A stretch of 45,348 nt of DNA from Agathobaculum butyriciproducens (GTDB taxonomy: Bacteria; Bacillota; Clostridia; Oscillospirales; Butyricicoccaceae), in the NCBI GenBank assembly GCA_003096535.1, contig QEKJ01000021.1, positions 1 to 45,348 of the forward strand. The letters are read 5' to 3'. How positions within the stretch are numbered: position 1 is the stretch's first letter; each line of letters begins with the position of its first letter. Below the pieces are notes generated by a model. The model had not been told where the DNA came from. It saw nothing but the letters and a program-made list of their open reading frames with translations, and ran no database searches. Positions 17,336-26,205 of this stretch are shown here, in pieces. Position numbers and translations under genes: made by a program.

Positions 17336-17827
17336 ATGAAAAAAGTTCTCGTTGTCATGGGATCCGACAGTGATCTCAAGGTAATGGAAAAGTGTGTTGA
17401 CCGTCTGAAATCGTTCGATATTCCGACTGAGGTCCGCATCTGCTCCGCGCACCGCACCCCGGCCGCTGCCGAGCAGCTGGCGAAGAACGCGGCAGCCGAA
17501 GGCTTCGGCGTTATCATCGCGGCAGCAGGCAAGGCCGCACATCTCGGCGGTGTACTGGCGGCTTACACCACGCTTCCGGTAATCGGCGTGCCGATGGCCA
17601 CCAGCGTCATGGGCGGCATGGACAGCCTGCTCTCCATCGTGCAGATGCCCAAGGGCATTCCGGTGGCAACCGTTGCGATTGACGGCGCAGACAACGCCGC
17701 TATCCTCGCAGCACAGATGATCGCCCTGTCGGATGACGCGCTGGCACAGAAGCTCGCGCAGTTCAAGGCCGATATGGCAGCGGAAGTTACCGCAAAGGAC
17801 GAAAAGGTTCGCGCTCAGTTCGCGTAA
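17336..17827 (+). CDS. purE: N5-carboxyaminoimidazole ribonucleotide mutase PurE (class I)
   Basis: The 163-aa enzyme moves the carboxyl group of N5-CAIR to make CAIR in purine synthesis. Class I motifs are present: [12 protein letters not shown] (6-17), SAHRTP (about 39-44) and the [12 protein letters not shown] loop. Length is normal. No purK, its usual partner, is nearby, so CO2-dependent carboxylation or a distant purK must supply the substrate. It is the first purine gene, with ATG 8 nt after AGGAGG. Confidence 0.97.
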   Translation: MKKVLVVMGSDSDLKVMEKCVDRLKSFDIPTEVRICSAHRTPAAAEQLAKNAAAEGFGVIIAAAGKAAHLGGVLAAYTTLPVIGVPMATSVMGGMDSLLSIVQMPKGIPVATVAIDGADNAAILAAQMIALSDDALAQKLAQFKADMAAEVTAKDEKVRAQFA

Positions 17828-17973
17828 TCTATATAGGTATCTCTGATACCGCATCCCCGCAAGGTAAAGGCATTGGTGCCGCTCCCATTGGCAGCTAAAA
17901 TGTACAACCTGCAAACACTTAGCAGCACTAAAACTCCCGCGCCGCAGCGCGCATTAAATCCAACCACAGGTTC

Positions 17974-18006
17974 GTAAAAACCGGGAGCATGTATCACGGT
18001 TTTTAC
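17974..18006 (+). repeat. Conserved-loop hairpin, copy 1
   Basis: The stem GTAAAAACCG / CGGTTTTTAC holds the 13-nt loop GGAGCATGTATCA. A second copy at 26875-26907, on the other strand, has the identical loop but a different stem. The T-run in the 3' arm could make it a weak terminator. Confidence 0.7.
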
Positions 18007-18056
18007 ACAAGTGCGTGCAAAAGTTTCAACCACCGGGCGGAACTTTTGGTAGCTTA

Positions 18057-18087
18057 GGGCATATCCGAACACTGTTCGGTATGTCCC
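18057..18087. promoter_or_regulatory. PurBox-like palindrome upstream of purC
   Basis: ATATCCGAACACTGTTCGGTAT contains CCGAAC twice in inverted order, 3 bp apart. The Bacillus PurR PurBox is AWWWCCGAACWWT, and ATATCCGAACACT differs from it at one position. Known PurBox pairs are about 14-17 bp apart, so this tight arrangement may be a different operator or only an RNA hairpin. Confidence 0.35.
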
Positions 18088-18161
18088 CTCGATTGAAAGC
18101 GTGCTTTCAATCGAAAAGTCGTTTCAAATTAACACTACTTATACAAATGGAGGAATTGGAC

Positions 18162-18872
18162 ATGGAAAAGAAAGAACAGCTGTACGAAGGCAAGGCTAAG
18201 AAGGTATTTGCTACCGACGACGCAAATCTCGTAATCGTTGACTACAAGGACGATGCAACCGCATTCAACGGTGAGAAGAAGGGCACCATCACCGGCAAGG
18301 GCGTGATCAACAACGTAATGAGCAATCACATGTTCCAGCTGCTCGAGCAGCAGGGCGTGCCGACCCACTTTGTCGAGCAGCTCTCCGAGCGCGAAACCCT
18401 GGTAAAGAAGGTCTCTATTGTACCGCTGGAGGTCATCATCCGCAACATTTCCGCCGGTTCCTTTGCAAAGCGTTTCGGCGTGGAAGAGGGCATCGTATTC
18501 GACGAGCCGACCATCGAGTTCTCCTACAAAAACGATGAGCTTGGCGACCCGCTCATGAACGCTTACCACGCTATCGCACTGAAGGCTGCTACCCGTGAGG
18601 AGATCGAGACCATCAAGGCAATGGCCTTCAAGGTAAACGAAGTTATGAAGCAGTACTTCGATACCCTGAACGTCATCCTCGTTGACTTTAAGCTCGAGTT
18701 CGGCAAGACTGCGGACGGCAAGATCGTTCTCGCAGACGAAATCTCTCCGGATACCTGCCGCCTGTGGGACAAGACCACCAAGGAGAAGCTGGACAAGGAC
18801 CGCTTCCGTCGTGACATGGGCGGTGTCGAGGAGGCATATCAGGAGATCATGAAGCGCGTTATGGGCAAGTAA
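18162..18872 (+). CDS. purC: SAICAR synthetase PurC
   Basis: The 236-aa enzyme joins aspartate to CAIR using ATP. Typical motifs are present: the start [20 protein letters not shown]-type [14 protein letters not shown], and DFKLEFGK near the C-terminus. ATG at 18162 follows TGGAGGA at 18149-18155. An open frame extends 49 codons upstream through hairpins and is not part of the gene. purF follows after 42 nt. Confidence 0.97.
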   Translation: MEKKEQLYEGKAKKVFATDDANLVIVDYKDDATAFNGEKKGTITGKGVINNVMSNHMFQLLEQQGVPTHFVEQLSERETLVKKVSIVPLEVIIRNISAGSFAKRFGVEEGIVFDEPTIEFSYKNDELGDPLMNAYHAIALKAATREEIETIKAMAFKVNEVMKQYFDTLNVILVDFKLEFGKTADGKIVLADEISPDTCRLWDKTTKEKLDKDRFRRDMGGVEEAYQEIMKRVMGK

Positions 18873-18914
18873 GCCCATCCGCAAGGCAAGATTCGGACAA
18901 GAAAAGGCTGAAGA

Positions 18915-20387
18915 ATGAAATATCGTATTTTAAGAAAAAGCAGCACTCCGTTTGACAAGGTGCATGAGGAGTGCGGTGTATTCGGTATCGCAGCGCCGGA
19001 AGGCAAGGAGATTTCCGCCGCGCACGACGCGTATACTGCACTGTTTGCTCTCCAGCACCGCGGTCAGGAGGCTGCCGGTATCGCCGTGAACAAAAACGGC
19101 GTGATCCACTGCCATAAGGACACCGGTCTGGTCAGCGCCGTGTTCAATCAGGAGATTCTGGACAACATGCCCGGCTCGATGGCTATCGGTCATGTGCGCT
19201 ACTCCACCACCGGCGATACCCGTCGCGAGAATGCGCAGCCGATCTCCATCACCCATGTAAAGGGCAATCTCGCGGTTGCGCACAACGGTAACCTCGTAAA
19301 CGCAGGCGAGCTGCGCCGCGAGATTGAGCTGGACGGCGGCATTTTCCGTTCCTCGAACGACACCGAGGTGCTGGTCTACACCATTGTTAAGGAACGCCTC
19401 AAGTGCGGCTCTATTGAAGAAGCCGTTATGAACACCATGCACCGCATCGAGGGTGCCTACTCGCTGGTCGTCATGTCCCCGCGCAAGCTGATTGCGGCAC
19501 GCGACCCGCACGGCTTCCGTCCGCTGTGTATCGGCCTGCTGGACAACGACTGCTACATTTTCGCTTCCGAGACCTGTGCTCTGGACGCGCTCGGTGCAAA
19601 GTTCATCCGCGATGTAGAACCCGGTGAGGTCTGCGTTGTCGAAAACGGTGAGCTGCGCTCCATGCACTGCGGTATCGAGTGCAAGTCCTCCGCGTGCGTA
19701 TTCGAGTACATTTACTTTGCCCGTCCGGACTCCATCATCGACGGTGCATCGGTTGAGCTGGCCCGTCAGGAGGCCGGCAAGTATCTGTCCATCGAGCATC
19801 CGGTCGGCGCTGACGTGGTTATCGGCGTACCGGATTCCGGTATCCCGGCAGCCATCGGCTACGCGAAGTTCTCCGGCATTCCGTACGGCGTCGGTCTCAT
19901 CAAGAACCGCTATATCGCCCGCACCTTTATCCAGCCGGGTCAGGACAAGCGCGAGCGCTCCGTGCGTCTCAAGCTGAATGCCCTGCGCACCGCTATTGAG
20001 GGCAAGCGCGTCATCATGGTCGATGACTCCATCGTCCGCGGTACGACCTGCGGCCGTCTGGTAAAGCTGCTGCGCGACGCAGGCGCGGCTGAGGTTCACA
20101 TGAGAATTTCGGCACCTCCGTTCCGTCATCCCTGCTTCTTCGGCACGGATATTCCGGAGCGCAACCAGCTGCTCGCACACAACCGCACGGTTGAGGAAAT
20201 GCGCGAGATCATAGGCGTGGATTCGCTCGGCTTCCTGTCGCTCGAGGCCTGCCGCAAGATTGCAGTCGGCTGCAAGCTGGGCTTCTGCGATGCATGCTTC
20301 TCCGGCGAGTACCCGATCCCGGTACCCGAGCAGGTGGATAAGAACATGTTCGAGATCGAGATTCCGCTCCCCTCTAACAAAGACTAA
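18915..20387 (+). CDS. purF: Amidophosphoribosyltransferase PurF
   Basis: The 490-aa enzyme makes phosphoribosylamine from PRPP and glutamine, the first committed step. A 19-residue propeptide precedes nucleophile Cys20 (EECGVFGI), so it is made as a precursor as in Bacillus. The glutaminase half (20-240) is followed by a PRPP-binding half with VIMVDDSIVRGTT. Four cysteines in positions matching the Bacillus [4Fe-4S] ligands are visible (SACVFEY, HPCFFG, FCDACF), so an oxygen-sensitive iron-sulfur form is likely. The ribosome site before ATG is weak (GAAAAGG). Confidence 0.97.
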   Translation: MKYRILRKSSTPFDKVHEECGVFGIAAPEGKEISAAHDAYTALFALQHRGQEAAGIAVNKNGVIHCHKDTGLVSAVFNQEILDNMPGSMAIGHVRYSTTGDTRRENAQPISITHVKGNLAVAHNGNLVNAGELRREIELDGGIFRSSNDTEVLVYTIVKERLKCGSIEEAVMNTMHRIEGAYSLVVMSPRKLIAARDPHGFRPLCIGLLDNDCYIFASETCALDALGAKFIRDVEPGEVCVVENGELRSMHCGIECKSSACVFEYIYFARPDSIIDGASVELARQEAGKYLSIEHPVGADVVIGVPDSGIPAAIGYAKFSGIPYGVGLIKNRYIARTFIQPGQDKRERSVRLKLNALRTAIEGKRVIMVDDSIVRGTTCGRLVKLLRDAGAAEVHMRISAPPFRHPCFFGTDIPERNQLLAHNRTVEEMREIIGVDSLGFLSLEACRKIAVGCKLGFCDACFSGEYPIPVPEQVDKNMFEIEIPLPSNKD

Positions 20388-20392
20388 CTTTT

Positions 20393-20512
20393 GAATTGAG
20401 AATGGAAAATGGAGAATGGAGAATGACGGTTACGCGCATAGCGCGTCAATTTAATCCGGCGCTCTGCGCCGAACCACAATTCTCAATTCTCCATTATCAA
20501 TTTTCCATTTTT
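20393..20512. repeat. GAATTGAGAATGG-family inverted-repeat element
   Basis: The left arm is a run of GAATGGA-type units (20393-20425). The right arm is its approximate reverse complement (20477-20512, CAATTCTCAATTCTCCATT). Between them are two small perfect hairpins (ACGCGC / GCGCGT and CGGCGC / GCGCCG). It lies in the purF-purM spacer. Similar arms occur at 36708-36928. Confidence 0.7.
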
Positions 20513-20548
20513 CTCGTTCATACGATAAATGAAAGTGAGATGTAAAAC

Positions 20549-21589
20549 ATGAGTGTAAGCCGTTCTGAAAGCTACAAGGCTGCCGGCGTTGACGTTACCG
20601 CAGGCTATGAAGCGGTCAAGCTGATGAAGCCGATGGTAGAAAGCACCTTTACCAAGGGCGTTATGGGTACGCTCGGCGGCTTCGGCGGCCTGTTCCGTCC
20701 GGATTTCAATGGCATGAAGGATCCGATCCTCGTTTCCGGTACGGATGGCGTCGGCACCAAGCTCAAGCTGGCGTTCCTGATGGACAAGCACGACACCGTT
20801 GGCATCGACTGCGTTGCCATGTGCGTAAACGATATCGCCTGCTGCGGTGCACAGCCGCTGTTCTTCCTCGACTATGTTGCAGTCGGCAAGAACCACCCGG
20901 AGAAGATCGCACAGATGGTTTCCGGTATCGCAGAGGGCTGCCGTCAGGCAGGCTGCGCGCTGATTGGCGGCGAGACCGCTGAAATGCCGGGCTTCTATCC
21001 GGAAAACGAGTACGATATGGCCGGCTTCTCTGTCGGCATGGTCGATAAGGAAAAGATGATCGACGGCACCGGCATCAAGGCCGGCGACGCGCTGATCGGT
21101 GTTGCCTCCTCCGGCGTACACTCCAACGGCTATTCTCTGGTTCGCAAGACGCTCGGCATCAACGAGAAGTCTGTCCGCCGCTACATCGACGAATTCGGCA
21201 AGACCCTCGGCGAAGAGCTGCTGACCCCGACCAAGATCTACGTTAAGGCGATCCAGTCCCTGATGGGCAAGGTTGAGGTCAAGGGCATCAGCCACATCAC
21301 CGGCGGCGGCTTCTATGAAAACGTACCGCGCATGCTGCCGGCAGGCATCGTTGCCAAGATTGAGAAGGCTGCTATGCCGGTTCCGCCGGTATTCGACCTG
21401 ATCGCAAAGACCGGCAAGATTCCGGAGCGCGACATGTACAACACCTTCAACATGGGCGCCGGTCTGGTTCTGGCCGTTGCCGCTGAGGACGCTTCCCGCG
21501 CGGTTGCAGCAATTTCCGCTGCAGGCGAGCAGGCTTATGTGATCGGCGAGTGCGTAAACGGCGCTGAAAAGGGCGTAGAGCTGGTATAA
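20549..21589 (+). CDS. purM: AIR synthetase PurM (phosphoribosylformylglycinamidine cyclo-ligase)
   Basis: The 346-aa enzyme closes the imidazole ring to make AIR from FGAM with ATP. Family marks: [14 protein letters not shown] (ATP-binding), [21 protein letters not shown] and [13 protein letters not shown]. Length is normal. The ribosome site (GTGAGATG) is weak after an inserted repeat element, which may have replaced the original leader. Confidence 0.97.
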   Translation: MSVSRSESYKAAGVDVTAGYEAVKLMKPMVESTFTKGVMGTLGGFGGLFRPDFNGMKDPILVSGTDGVGTKLKLAFLMDKHDTVGIDCVAMCVNDIACCGAQPLFFLDYVAVGKNHPEKIAQMVSGIAEGCRQAGCALIGGETAEMPGFYPENEYDMAGFSVGMVDKEKMIDGTGIKAGDALIGVASSGVHSNGYSLVRKTLGINEKSVRRYIDEFGKTLGEELLTPTKIYVKAIQSLMGKVEVKGISHITGGGFYENVPRMLPAGIVAKIEKAAMPVPPVFDLIAKTGKIPERDMYNTFNMGAGLVLAVAAEDASRAVAAISAAGEQAYVIGECVNGAEKGVELV

Positions 21590-21602
21590 TCTATCCCGTT
21601 TT

Positions 21603-21684
21603 GTAGGGCGGGGTGCCCTCACCCCGCTGCTTCTAACGATAAGCAGATAATTTATAACGGCGGGGTGAGGGCACCCCGCCCTAC
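21603..21684. repeat. GTAGGGCGGG-family inverted repeat (long form)
   Basis: Perfect 24-bp terminal inverted repeats (21603-21626 and 21661-21684, starting GTAGGGCGGGGTGCCC) enclose 34 bp. It lies in the purM-purN spacer and would form a very stable hairpin in the operon mRNA. Confidence 0.85.
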
Positions 21685-21734
21685 GGAGAAGAAGATGCTG
21701 TTTTCAGCATACTTCGATTTTCGGAGAAAAATAA

Positions 21735-22358
21735 ATGACAAAAATTGCAGTTTTGGTTTCGGGCGGCGGCACGAACCTGCAGGCGCTCATTGACGCACAG
21801 CAGGCGGGCAAGATCGAAAACGGACAGATTTCGCTCGTTATTTCGTCCAACCCGAAGGCGTATGCACTCGAGCGTGCCGCAAAAGCGGCTATTCCCTCCA
21901 AGGTGCTGCGCCGCAAGGACTTTTCCGACGCGGAAGAGTACGGCAAGGCGCTTACCGCTCTGCTGGAGAACGCAGACATCGGTCTGATCGTGCTCGCAGG
22001 CTTCATGACCGTCCTGCCGGACAGCTTCTGCCGCCATTTTGAAAACCGCATTATCAACGTACATCCCTCGCTCATCCCCTCCTTCTGTGGAGAGGGCTTC
22101 TACGGTCTGCGCGTGCATGAAGCCGCGCTGGCAAAAGGGGTAAAGGTTACCGGTGCGACCGTACATTTTGTATCCGAAGTGGTAGACGGCGGCGCAATCA
22201 TCGCGCAGAAGGCCGTTGAAGTAGAGGATGGCGACACACCGGAGACCTTGCAGAAGCGCGTCATGCAGAACGCAGAGTGGATTCTTCTGCCGCAGGCAGT
22301 ATCCGACTTCTGCGCAGGCAGACTGCGCGTGGACGGTGCTATCGTCCATAAAAACTGA
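21735..22358 (+). CDS. purN: GAR transformylase PurN
   Basis: The 207-aa enzyme formylates glycinamide ribonucleotide using 10-formyl-THF. Motifs: VSGGGTNLQAL (GAR phosphate loop, 8-18), and a catalytic segment with Asn and His in INVHPSLIPSF, then GATVHFVSEVVDGG with the Asp. Length is normal. ATG follows GGAGAA. The IMP cyclohydrolase gene starts 17 nt later. Confidence 0.96.
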   Translation: MTKIAVLVSGGGTNLQALIDAQQAGKIENGQISLVISSNPKAYALERAAKAAIPSKVLRRKDFSDAEEYGKALTALLENADIGLIVLAGFMTVLPDSFCRHFENRIINVHPSLIPSFCGEGFYGLRVHEAALAKGVKVTGATVHFVSEVVDGGAIIAQKAVEVEDGDTPETLQKRVMQNAEWILLPQAVSDFCAGRLRVDGAIVHKN

Positions 22359-22375
22359 ACAGGAGTAACAGCATT

Positions 22376-23089
22376 ATGAGCAAGAATGTTTTTGACATCA
22401 GCCAGGAGCTGATGAGCAACGCATATCCCGGCCGCGGCATCATTCTCGGCCGCACCCCGGATAATAAAAAGAATGTTATCGCCTACTTCATCATGGGCCG
22501 CTCGGAGAACAGCCGCAACCGCGTGTTCACCGAAACCGAGGACGGTATCCGCACCGAGGCATTTGACCCGTCCAAGATGGTCGATCCCTCGCTGATCATC
22601 TATCATCCGGTGCGCCTGTACAACGGCACGCTGGTCGTTACCAACGGCGACCAGACTGATACCATCGTGGACTATCTCAAGCAGGGCAAGAGCTACTTCG
22701 AAGCGCTCCGTACCCGCGAGTTTGAGCCGGACGCGCCCAACTACACCTCCCGCATTTCGGGCGTTGTCAATCCGGACGGCTCCTACAGCCTGTCCATCCT
22801 CAAGAACTTCACCTCGGACCGCACCGCCAACAAGCGTTTCTTCTATGAGTACGATAAGCCGGTTGCCGGTCTGGGACACTTCATCCATACCTATCAGTGC
22901 GACGGCGATCCGCTGCCGCCGTTCCGCGGCGAGCCCAAGTGCATCCGCATCGAGCTGCCCATCCGCGAGTTCACCAACCTGCTCTGGAACAGCCTGAACG
23001 AGCAGAACAAGGTTTCGCTGTTCGTGCGCTACGTCGATCTGGAGACCGGCGAAGTTGAGCAGGAAATCCGCAACAAGAACGCAGAATAA
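22376..23089 (+). CDS. purO: IMP cyclohydrolase, PurO type
   Basis: This 237-aa protein matches the IMP_cyclohyd family (archaeal PurO fold), not the MGS-like domain of bacterial PurH. Visible marks are NAYPGRGIILG (about 15-25), the YFIMGRSENSRNRVF segment and FTSDRTANKRFFYEY. It closes FAICAR to IMP, the last step of the pathway. It is paired with a stand-alone AICAR transformylase 30 nt downstream, so together they replace bifunctional PurH. Some clostridia have this arrangement. Ribosome site AGGAGT. Confidence 0.9.
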   Translation: MSKNVFDISQELMSNAYPGRGIILGRTPDNKKNVIAYFIMGRSENSRNRVFTETEDGIRTEAFDPSKMVDPSLIIYHPVRLYNGTLVVTNGDQTDTIVDYLKQGKSYFEALRTREFEPDAPNYTSRISGVVNPDGSYSLSILKNFTSDRTANKRFFYEYDKPVAGLGHFIHTYQCDGDPLPPFRGEPKCIRIELPIREFTNLLWNSLNEQNKVSLFVRYVDLETGEVEQEIRNKNAE

Positions 23090-23119
23090 CTGCGACCTGA
23101 TGAGCAGAAAGGACTATTT

Positions 23120-24295
23120 ATGAAAGAATTAGCCTTAAAGTACGGCTGCAATCCGAACCAGAAGCCGGCCCGCATTTTTATGACCGAGGGCGAGCTTCCG
23201 ATCGAGGTACTCAACGGCAAGCCGGGTTATATCAACTTCTGTGACGCATTCAACTCTTGGCAGCTCGTCCGTGCGCTGAAAAAGGCGACCGGCCTGCCCG
23301 CAGCTGCGTCCTTCAAGCACGTTTCTCCGGCCGGTGCCGCTCTCGGCAAGCCGCTGACCGATATTGAGAAGCAGATGTACTTTGTTGACACCGACAAGGA
23401 GCTGTCTCCCATCGCATGTGCGTACATCCGCGCACGCGGCGCTGACCGTCTGTGCTCCTACGGCGACTGGGCGGCTCTGTCCGACACTTGCGACGCAGAC
23501 ACCGCTTCCTACCTTGCACACGAGGTTTCCGACGGCATCATCGCGCCGGACTTCACCGCTGAGGCCCTCGAGATCCTCAAGACCAAGCGCAAGGGCGGCT
23601 ACAACGTTGTCAAGATCGACCCGAACTATGAGCCGAAGCCGATCGAGCAGCGCGATATTTTCGGCATCCGCTTTGAGCAGGGCTACAACAACTACGAAAT
23701 CAACGAGAGCCTGCTCACCAACATCGTTACCGAGAACAAGAATCTGCCGGAGAGCGCAAAGCACGACATGATCCTTGCGCTCATCACGCTCAAGTACACG
23801 CAGTCCAACTCGGTCTGCTACGTCAAGGACGGCATGACCATCGGTGTCGGCGCAGGTCAGCAGAGCCGCATCCACTGCACCCGTCTGGCTGGCAACAAGG
23901 CCGACAACTGGTTCGTTCGTCAGCATCCGAAGGTTCTCGGTCTGCAGTTCGTTGACGGCATCCGCCGCCCGGACCGCGACAACGCAATCGACGTTTACAC
24001 CTCGGACGAGTATGAGGACGTACTGGCTGAAGGCGTATGGCAGAAGACCTTCAAGGTAAAGCCGGAGGTGCTCACCGCCGAGGAAAAGAAGGAGTGGATC
24101 GCCAAGAACACCGGCGTAACCGTTGGTTCGGACGCATTCTTCCCGTTTGGCGACAATGTAGAACGCGCACGCAAGTCCGGCGTGGAGTACATCGTACAGC
24201 CGGGCGGCTCCATCCGCGATGACAATGTTATCGAGACCGCGAACAAGTACGGCATCACGATGGCGTTCACCGGCATGCGTCTGTTCCATCACTAA
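23120..24295 (+). CDS. purH: AICAR transformylase (stand-alone PurH C-terminal domain)
   Basis: The 391-aa protein corresponds to the AICARFT half of PurH: the N-terminus starts directly at LKYGCNPNQKPAR, with no MGS/cyclohydrolase domain before it. The catalytic Lys-His pair lies in SFKHVSPAGAA (about 65-75). NSVCYVKDGMTIGVGAGQQSR and GSDAFFPFGDN are typical. It formylates AICAR with 10-formyl-THF. The stop TAA shares one base with the next ATG (TAATG, 24293-24297), so the membrane-protein gene is translationally coupled to it. Confidence 0.95.
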   Translation: MKELALKYGCNPNQKPARIFMTEGELPIEVLNGKPGYINFCDAFNSWQLVRALKKATGLPAAASFKHVSPAGAALGKPLTDIEKQMYFVDTDKELSPIACAYIRARGADRLCSYGDWAALSDTCDADTASYLAHEVSDGIIAPDFTAEALEILKTKRKGGYNVVKIDPNYEPKPIEQRDIFGIRFEQGYNNYEINESLLTNIVTENKNLPESAKHDMILALITLKYTQSNSVCYVKDGMTIGVGAGQQSRIHCTRLAGNKADNWFVRQHPKVLGLQFVDGIRRPDRDNAIDVYTSDEYEDVLAEGVWQKTFKVKPEVLTAEEKKEWIAKNTGVTVGSDAFFPFGDNVERARKSGVEYIVQPGGSIRDDNVIETANKYGITMAFTGMRLFHH

Positions 24296-24828
24296 TGAAA
24301 CTGCTGAAAGGCTATTATGCCTACTTAGCCGTATCCGGCGGACTGCTGCTCGGTCTGGCCGCGCAGAACAACTGGGCACTGCAGATGCTGGCGTTCGCGC
24401 TGGTGTCTGCCGGTGCGCTGTCCGTGCAGAATGTGTCCCGCTGGTACATGCGCGCAAGCATTGCCGCGGACGTGACGATGGCGTTCAAGCTCATCCTCGG
24501 TCCAGCAGTCATCCCGCCCGGCCTGCTGCGGATTGTGCTGCAGTATGCGGCACTCGTGCCGCTGCTGCTCACCGGCTGCATGCTGCTGATGGGTGTCAAA
24601 GACCAGATGCACAAGATCGACCGCAGCACCCTGCCCGAATGGGTTTTGCTGGTGGTCTGGAGCACAGGCTGCATCCTTACACTGCTCATCGCGCCCGGCT
24701 GGCTGAATGACTATCTGGCGCCGCTGGCGGCAAAGGCGGCAAACACGCTCCTGCCGGTCGGCTATGTTGCACTTATTGTAGAAATGTTCCGCGCACAGCG
24801 TGTGTATTTACAAACGGAGGAACAATAA
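24295..24828 (+). CDS. Unknown membrane protein embedded in the purine operon
   Basis: I do not recognise this 177-aa protein. It has about five hydrophobic segments (roughly 8-28, 33-48, 78-100, 117-137 and 145-164), short positively charged loops (KDQMHKIDRS) and no catalytic motif. Its ATG overlaps the purH stop (TAATG), and its own TAA is followed directly by the purD ATG at 24829 with no gap; the purD ribosome site ACGGAGG lies inside this gene. Such locking on both sides argues for a role linked to purine synthesis, for example transport of a purine or cofactor, or anchoring. This is inference. Confidence 0.8.
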   Translation: MKLLKGYYAYLAVSGGLLLGLAAQNNWALQMLAFALVSAGALSVQNVSRWYMRASIAADVTMAFKLILGPAVIPPGLLRIVLQYAALVPLLLTGCMLLMGVKDQMHKIDRSTLPEWVLLVVWSTGCILTLLIAPGWLNDYLAPLAAKAANTLLPVGYVALIVEMFRAQRVYLQTEEQ

Positions 24829-26079
24829 ATGAAAGTTTTGGTTATCGGCGGCGGCGGCCGTGAGCACGCCATCGTCCATACATTGAAGAAGAGCCCCAAG
24901 GTGGACCACATCTGGTGTGCGCCGGGCAACGGCGGCATTGCCGCTGAGGCAGAGTGCGTTGCCATCAAGGCAACCGACATCGACGGCATGGTTGCTTTCG
25001 CCAAGGAGCACAAGCCGGATCTCGTTATGGTAGCACCGGACGACCCGCTTGCACTCGGCATGGTAGACGCACTCGAGACCGCAGGCATCCGTGCCTTCGG
25101 TCCGCGCAAGAACGCTGCCATCATCGAGGGCAGCAAGTCCTTTGCGAAGGATTTAATGCAGAAATACAACATCCCGACCGCGGGCTACGCTGTTTTTGAG
25201 AACTCCGCAGACGCGATCGAGTACATCAAGAAGAACGGTGCGCCGATTGTTGTCAAGGCGGACGGTCTTGCACTCGGCAAGGGCGTTACCGTTGCTATGA
25301 CCGAGGAAGAAGCCATCGAGGCAGTCAAGGACGCGATCGACGGCGGTGCATTCGGCGGTGCCGGTGCGCGTGTCGTTATCGAGGAGTTCCTGACCGGTCC
25401 GGAGGTTTCCGTGCTCGCCTTCGTAGACGGCAAGCACCTCAAGACCATGCCGTCCGCACAGGATCACAAGCGTGCCTACGACCATGACGAAGGCCCGAAC
25501 ACCGGCGGTATGGGCGCATTCTCGCCGTCCCGCTTCTATACCGACGACATTGCCGCCGAGTGCATGGAGACCATCTTCAAGCCGACCGTCGCGGCCATGG
25601 AGAAGGAAGGCCGTCCGTTCAAGGGCGTGCTGTATTTCGGCCTGATGCTGACCCCGAAGGGCCCGCGCGTTATCGAGTACAACGCTCGTTTCGGCGACCC
25701 GGAGACGCAGGCTGTCCTGTCCCGACTGGACACCGACCTGTTCGACATCTTCAATGCCGTTATCGACGAAAAGCTCGAGGATATCGACATCAAGTGGGCG
25801 GACAATGCCGCCTGCTGCGTCTGCATGGCGTCCGGCGGCTATCCGAAGGCCTACGAAAAGGGCAAGGAGATCACCGGTCTGGACGATGTGACCGACTCGT
25901 TCGTATTCCACGCCGGCACCGCCGTCAAGGACGGCAAGCTGGTAACGAACGGCGGCCGCGTGCTCGGCGTAACGGCTACCGCACCGACCCTTGACGAAGC
26001 CATCCAGAAGGCTTATGCCGATGTGAAGAAAATTCACTTCGATAAGGCGCATTACCGCACCGATATCGGCGTAAAGTAA
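24829..26079 (+). CDS. purD: GAR synthetase PurD
   Basis: The 416-aa ATP-grasp ligase joins glycine to phosphoribosylamine. Marks: VLVIGGGGREHAI (2-14), GPRKNAAIIEGSKSFAK, PIVVKADGLALGKGV, the HDEGPNTGGMGAFSP segment and EYNARFGDPETQ with metal-binding Glu/Asn. Length is normal. It starts right after the stop of the membrane-protein gene. It is the last recognisable purine gene of the operon; purB, purK, purL/Q/S are not in the window. Confidence 0.97.
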   Translation: MKVLVIGGGGREHAIVHTLKKSPKVDHIWCAPGNGGIAAEAECVAIKATDIDGMVAFAKEHKPDLVMVAPDDPLALGMVDALETAGIRAFGPRKNAAIIEGSKSFAKDLMQKYNIPTAGYAVFENSADAIEYIKKNGAPIVVKADGLALGKGVTVAMTEEEAIEAVKDAIDGGAFGGAGARVVIEEFLTGPEVSVLAFVDGKHLKTMPSAQDHKRAYDHDEGPNTGGMGAFSPSRFYTDDIAAECMETIFKPTVAAMEKEGRPFKGVLYFGLMLTPKGPRVIEYNARFGDPETQAVLSRLDTDLFDIFNAVIDEKLEDIDIKWADNAACCVCMASGGYPKAYEKGKEITGLDDVTDSFVFHAGTAVKDGKLVTNGGRVLGVTATAPTLDEAIQKAYADVKKIHFDKAHYRTDIGVK

Positions 26080-26094
26080 TATTTTACGTTTATT

Positions 26095-26174
26095 GTAGGG
26101 CGGGCTGACCCCAGCCCGCCGTCGTTCGCGTCAGCAGTTGACGAAAACGGCGGTGCGGGGTCACCCCGCCCTAC
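26095..26174. repeat. GTAGGGCGGG-family inverted repeat (diverged long form)
   Basis: The ends GTAGGGCGGG and CCCGCCCTAC match the copies at 15801 and 21603. The arms are less perfect and a nested stem (CGTCGTT / AACGGCG region) fills the middle. It lies between purD and the unknown 174-aa gene. Confidence 0.75.
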
Positions 26175-26205
26175 ATTCTGCGTTAATGGAAGAAAGGAAA
26201 AAAGA

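Larger units (their letters stand above)
17828..18161 (+). other. Densely structured spacer between purE and purC
   Basis: This 334-nt stretch has no credible gene but at least six stems on the plus strand. They are GGTATC / GATACC (17836-17850); AACCTG with CAGGTT, enclosing GCGC / GCGC; a 10-bp stem with loop GGAGCATGTATCA (17974-18006); AAAAGTT / AACTTTT (18019-18047); a bulged stem around CCGAAC / GTTCGG (18057-18087); and a 12-bp perfect palindrome (18089-18114). CTCCCG and CGGGAG could also pair, in competition with the 17974 stem. None of purine, ZTP, PRPP, tmRNA or RNase P consensus motifs was seen. It could be a regulatory RNA, an mRNA-processing region or stacked repeats. Confidence 0.55.

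Noticed and set aside
17828-18161. tmRNA, RNase P RNA or a known purine/ZTP riboswitch
   Set aside because: The defining conserved blocks of these families were looked for by eye and not found; a 6S RNA cannot be excluded without cmscan.
18015-18161. An N-terminal extension of PurC by 49 residues
   Set aside because: The extension is translated from hairpin sequence and lies upstream of the TGGAGGA ribosome site used by the ATG at 18162.
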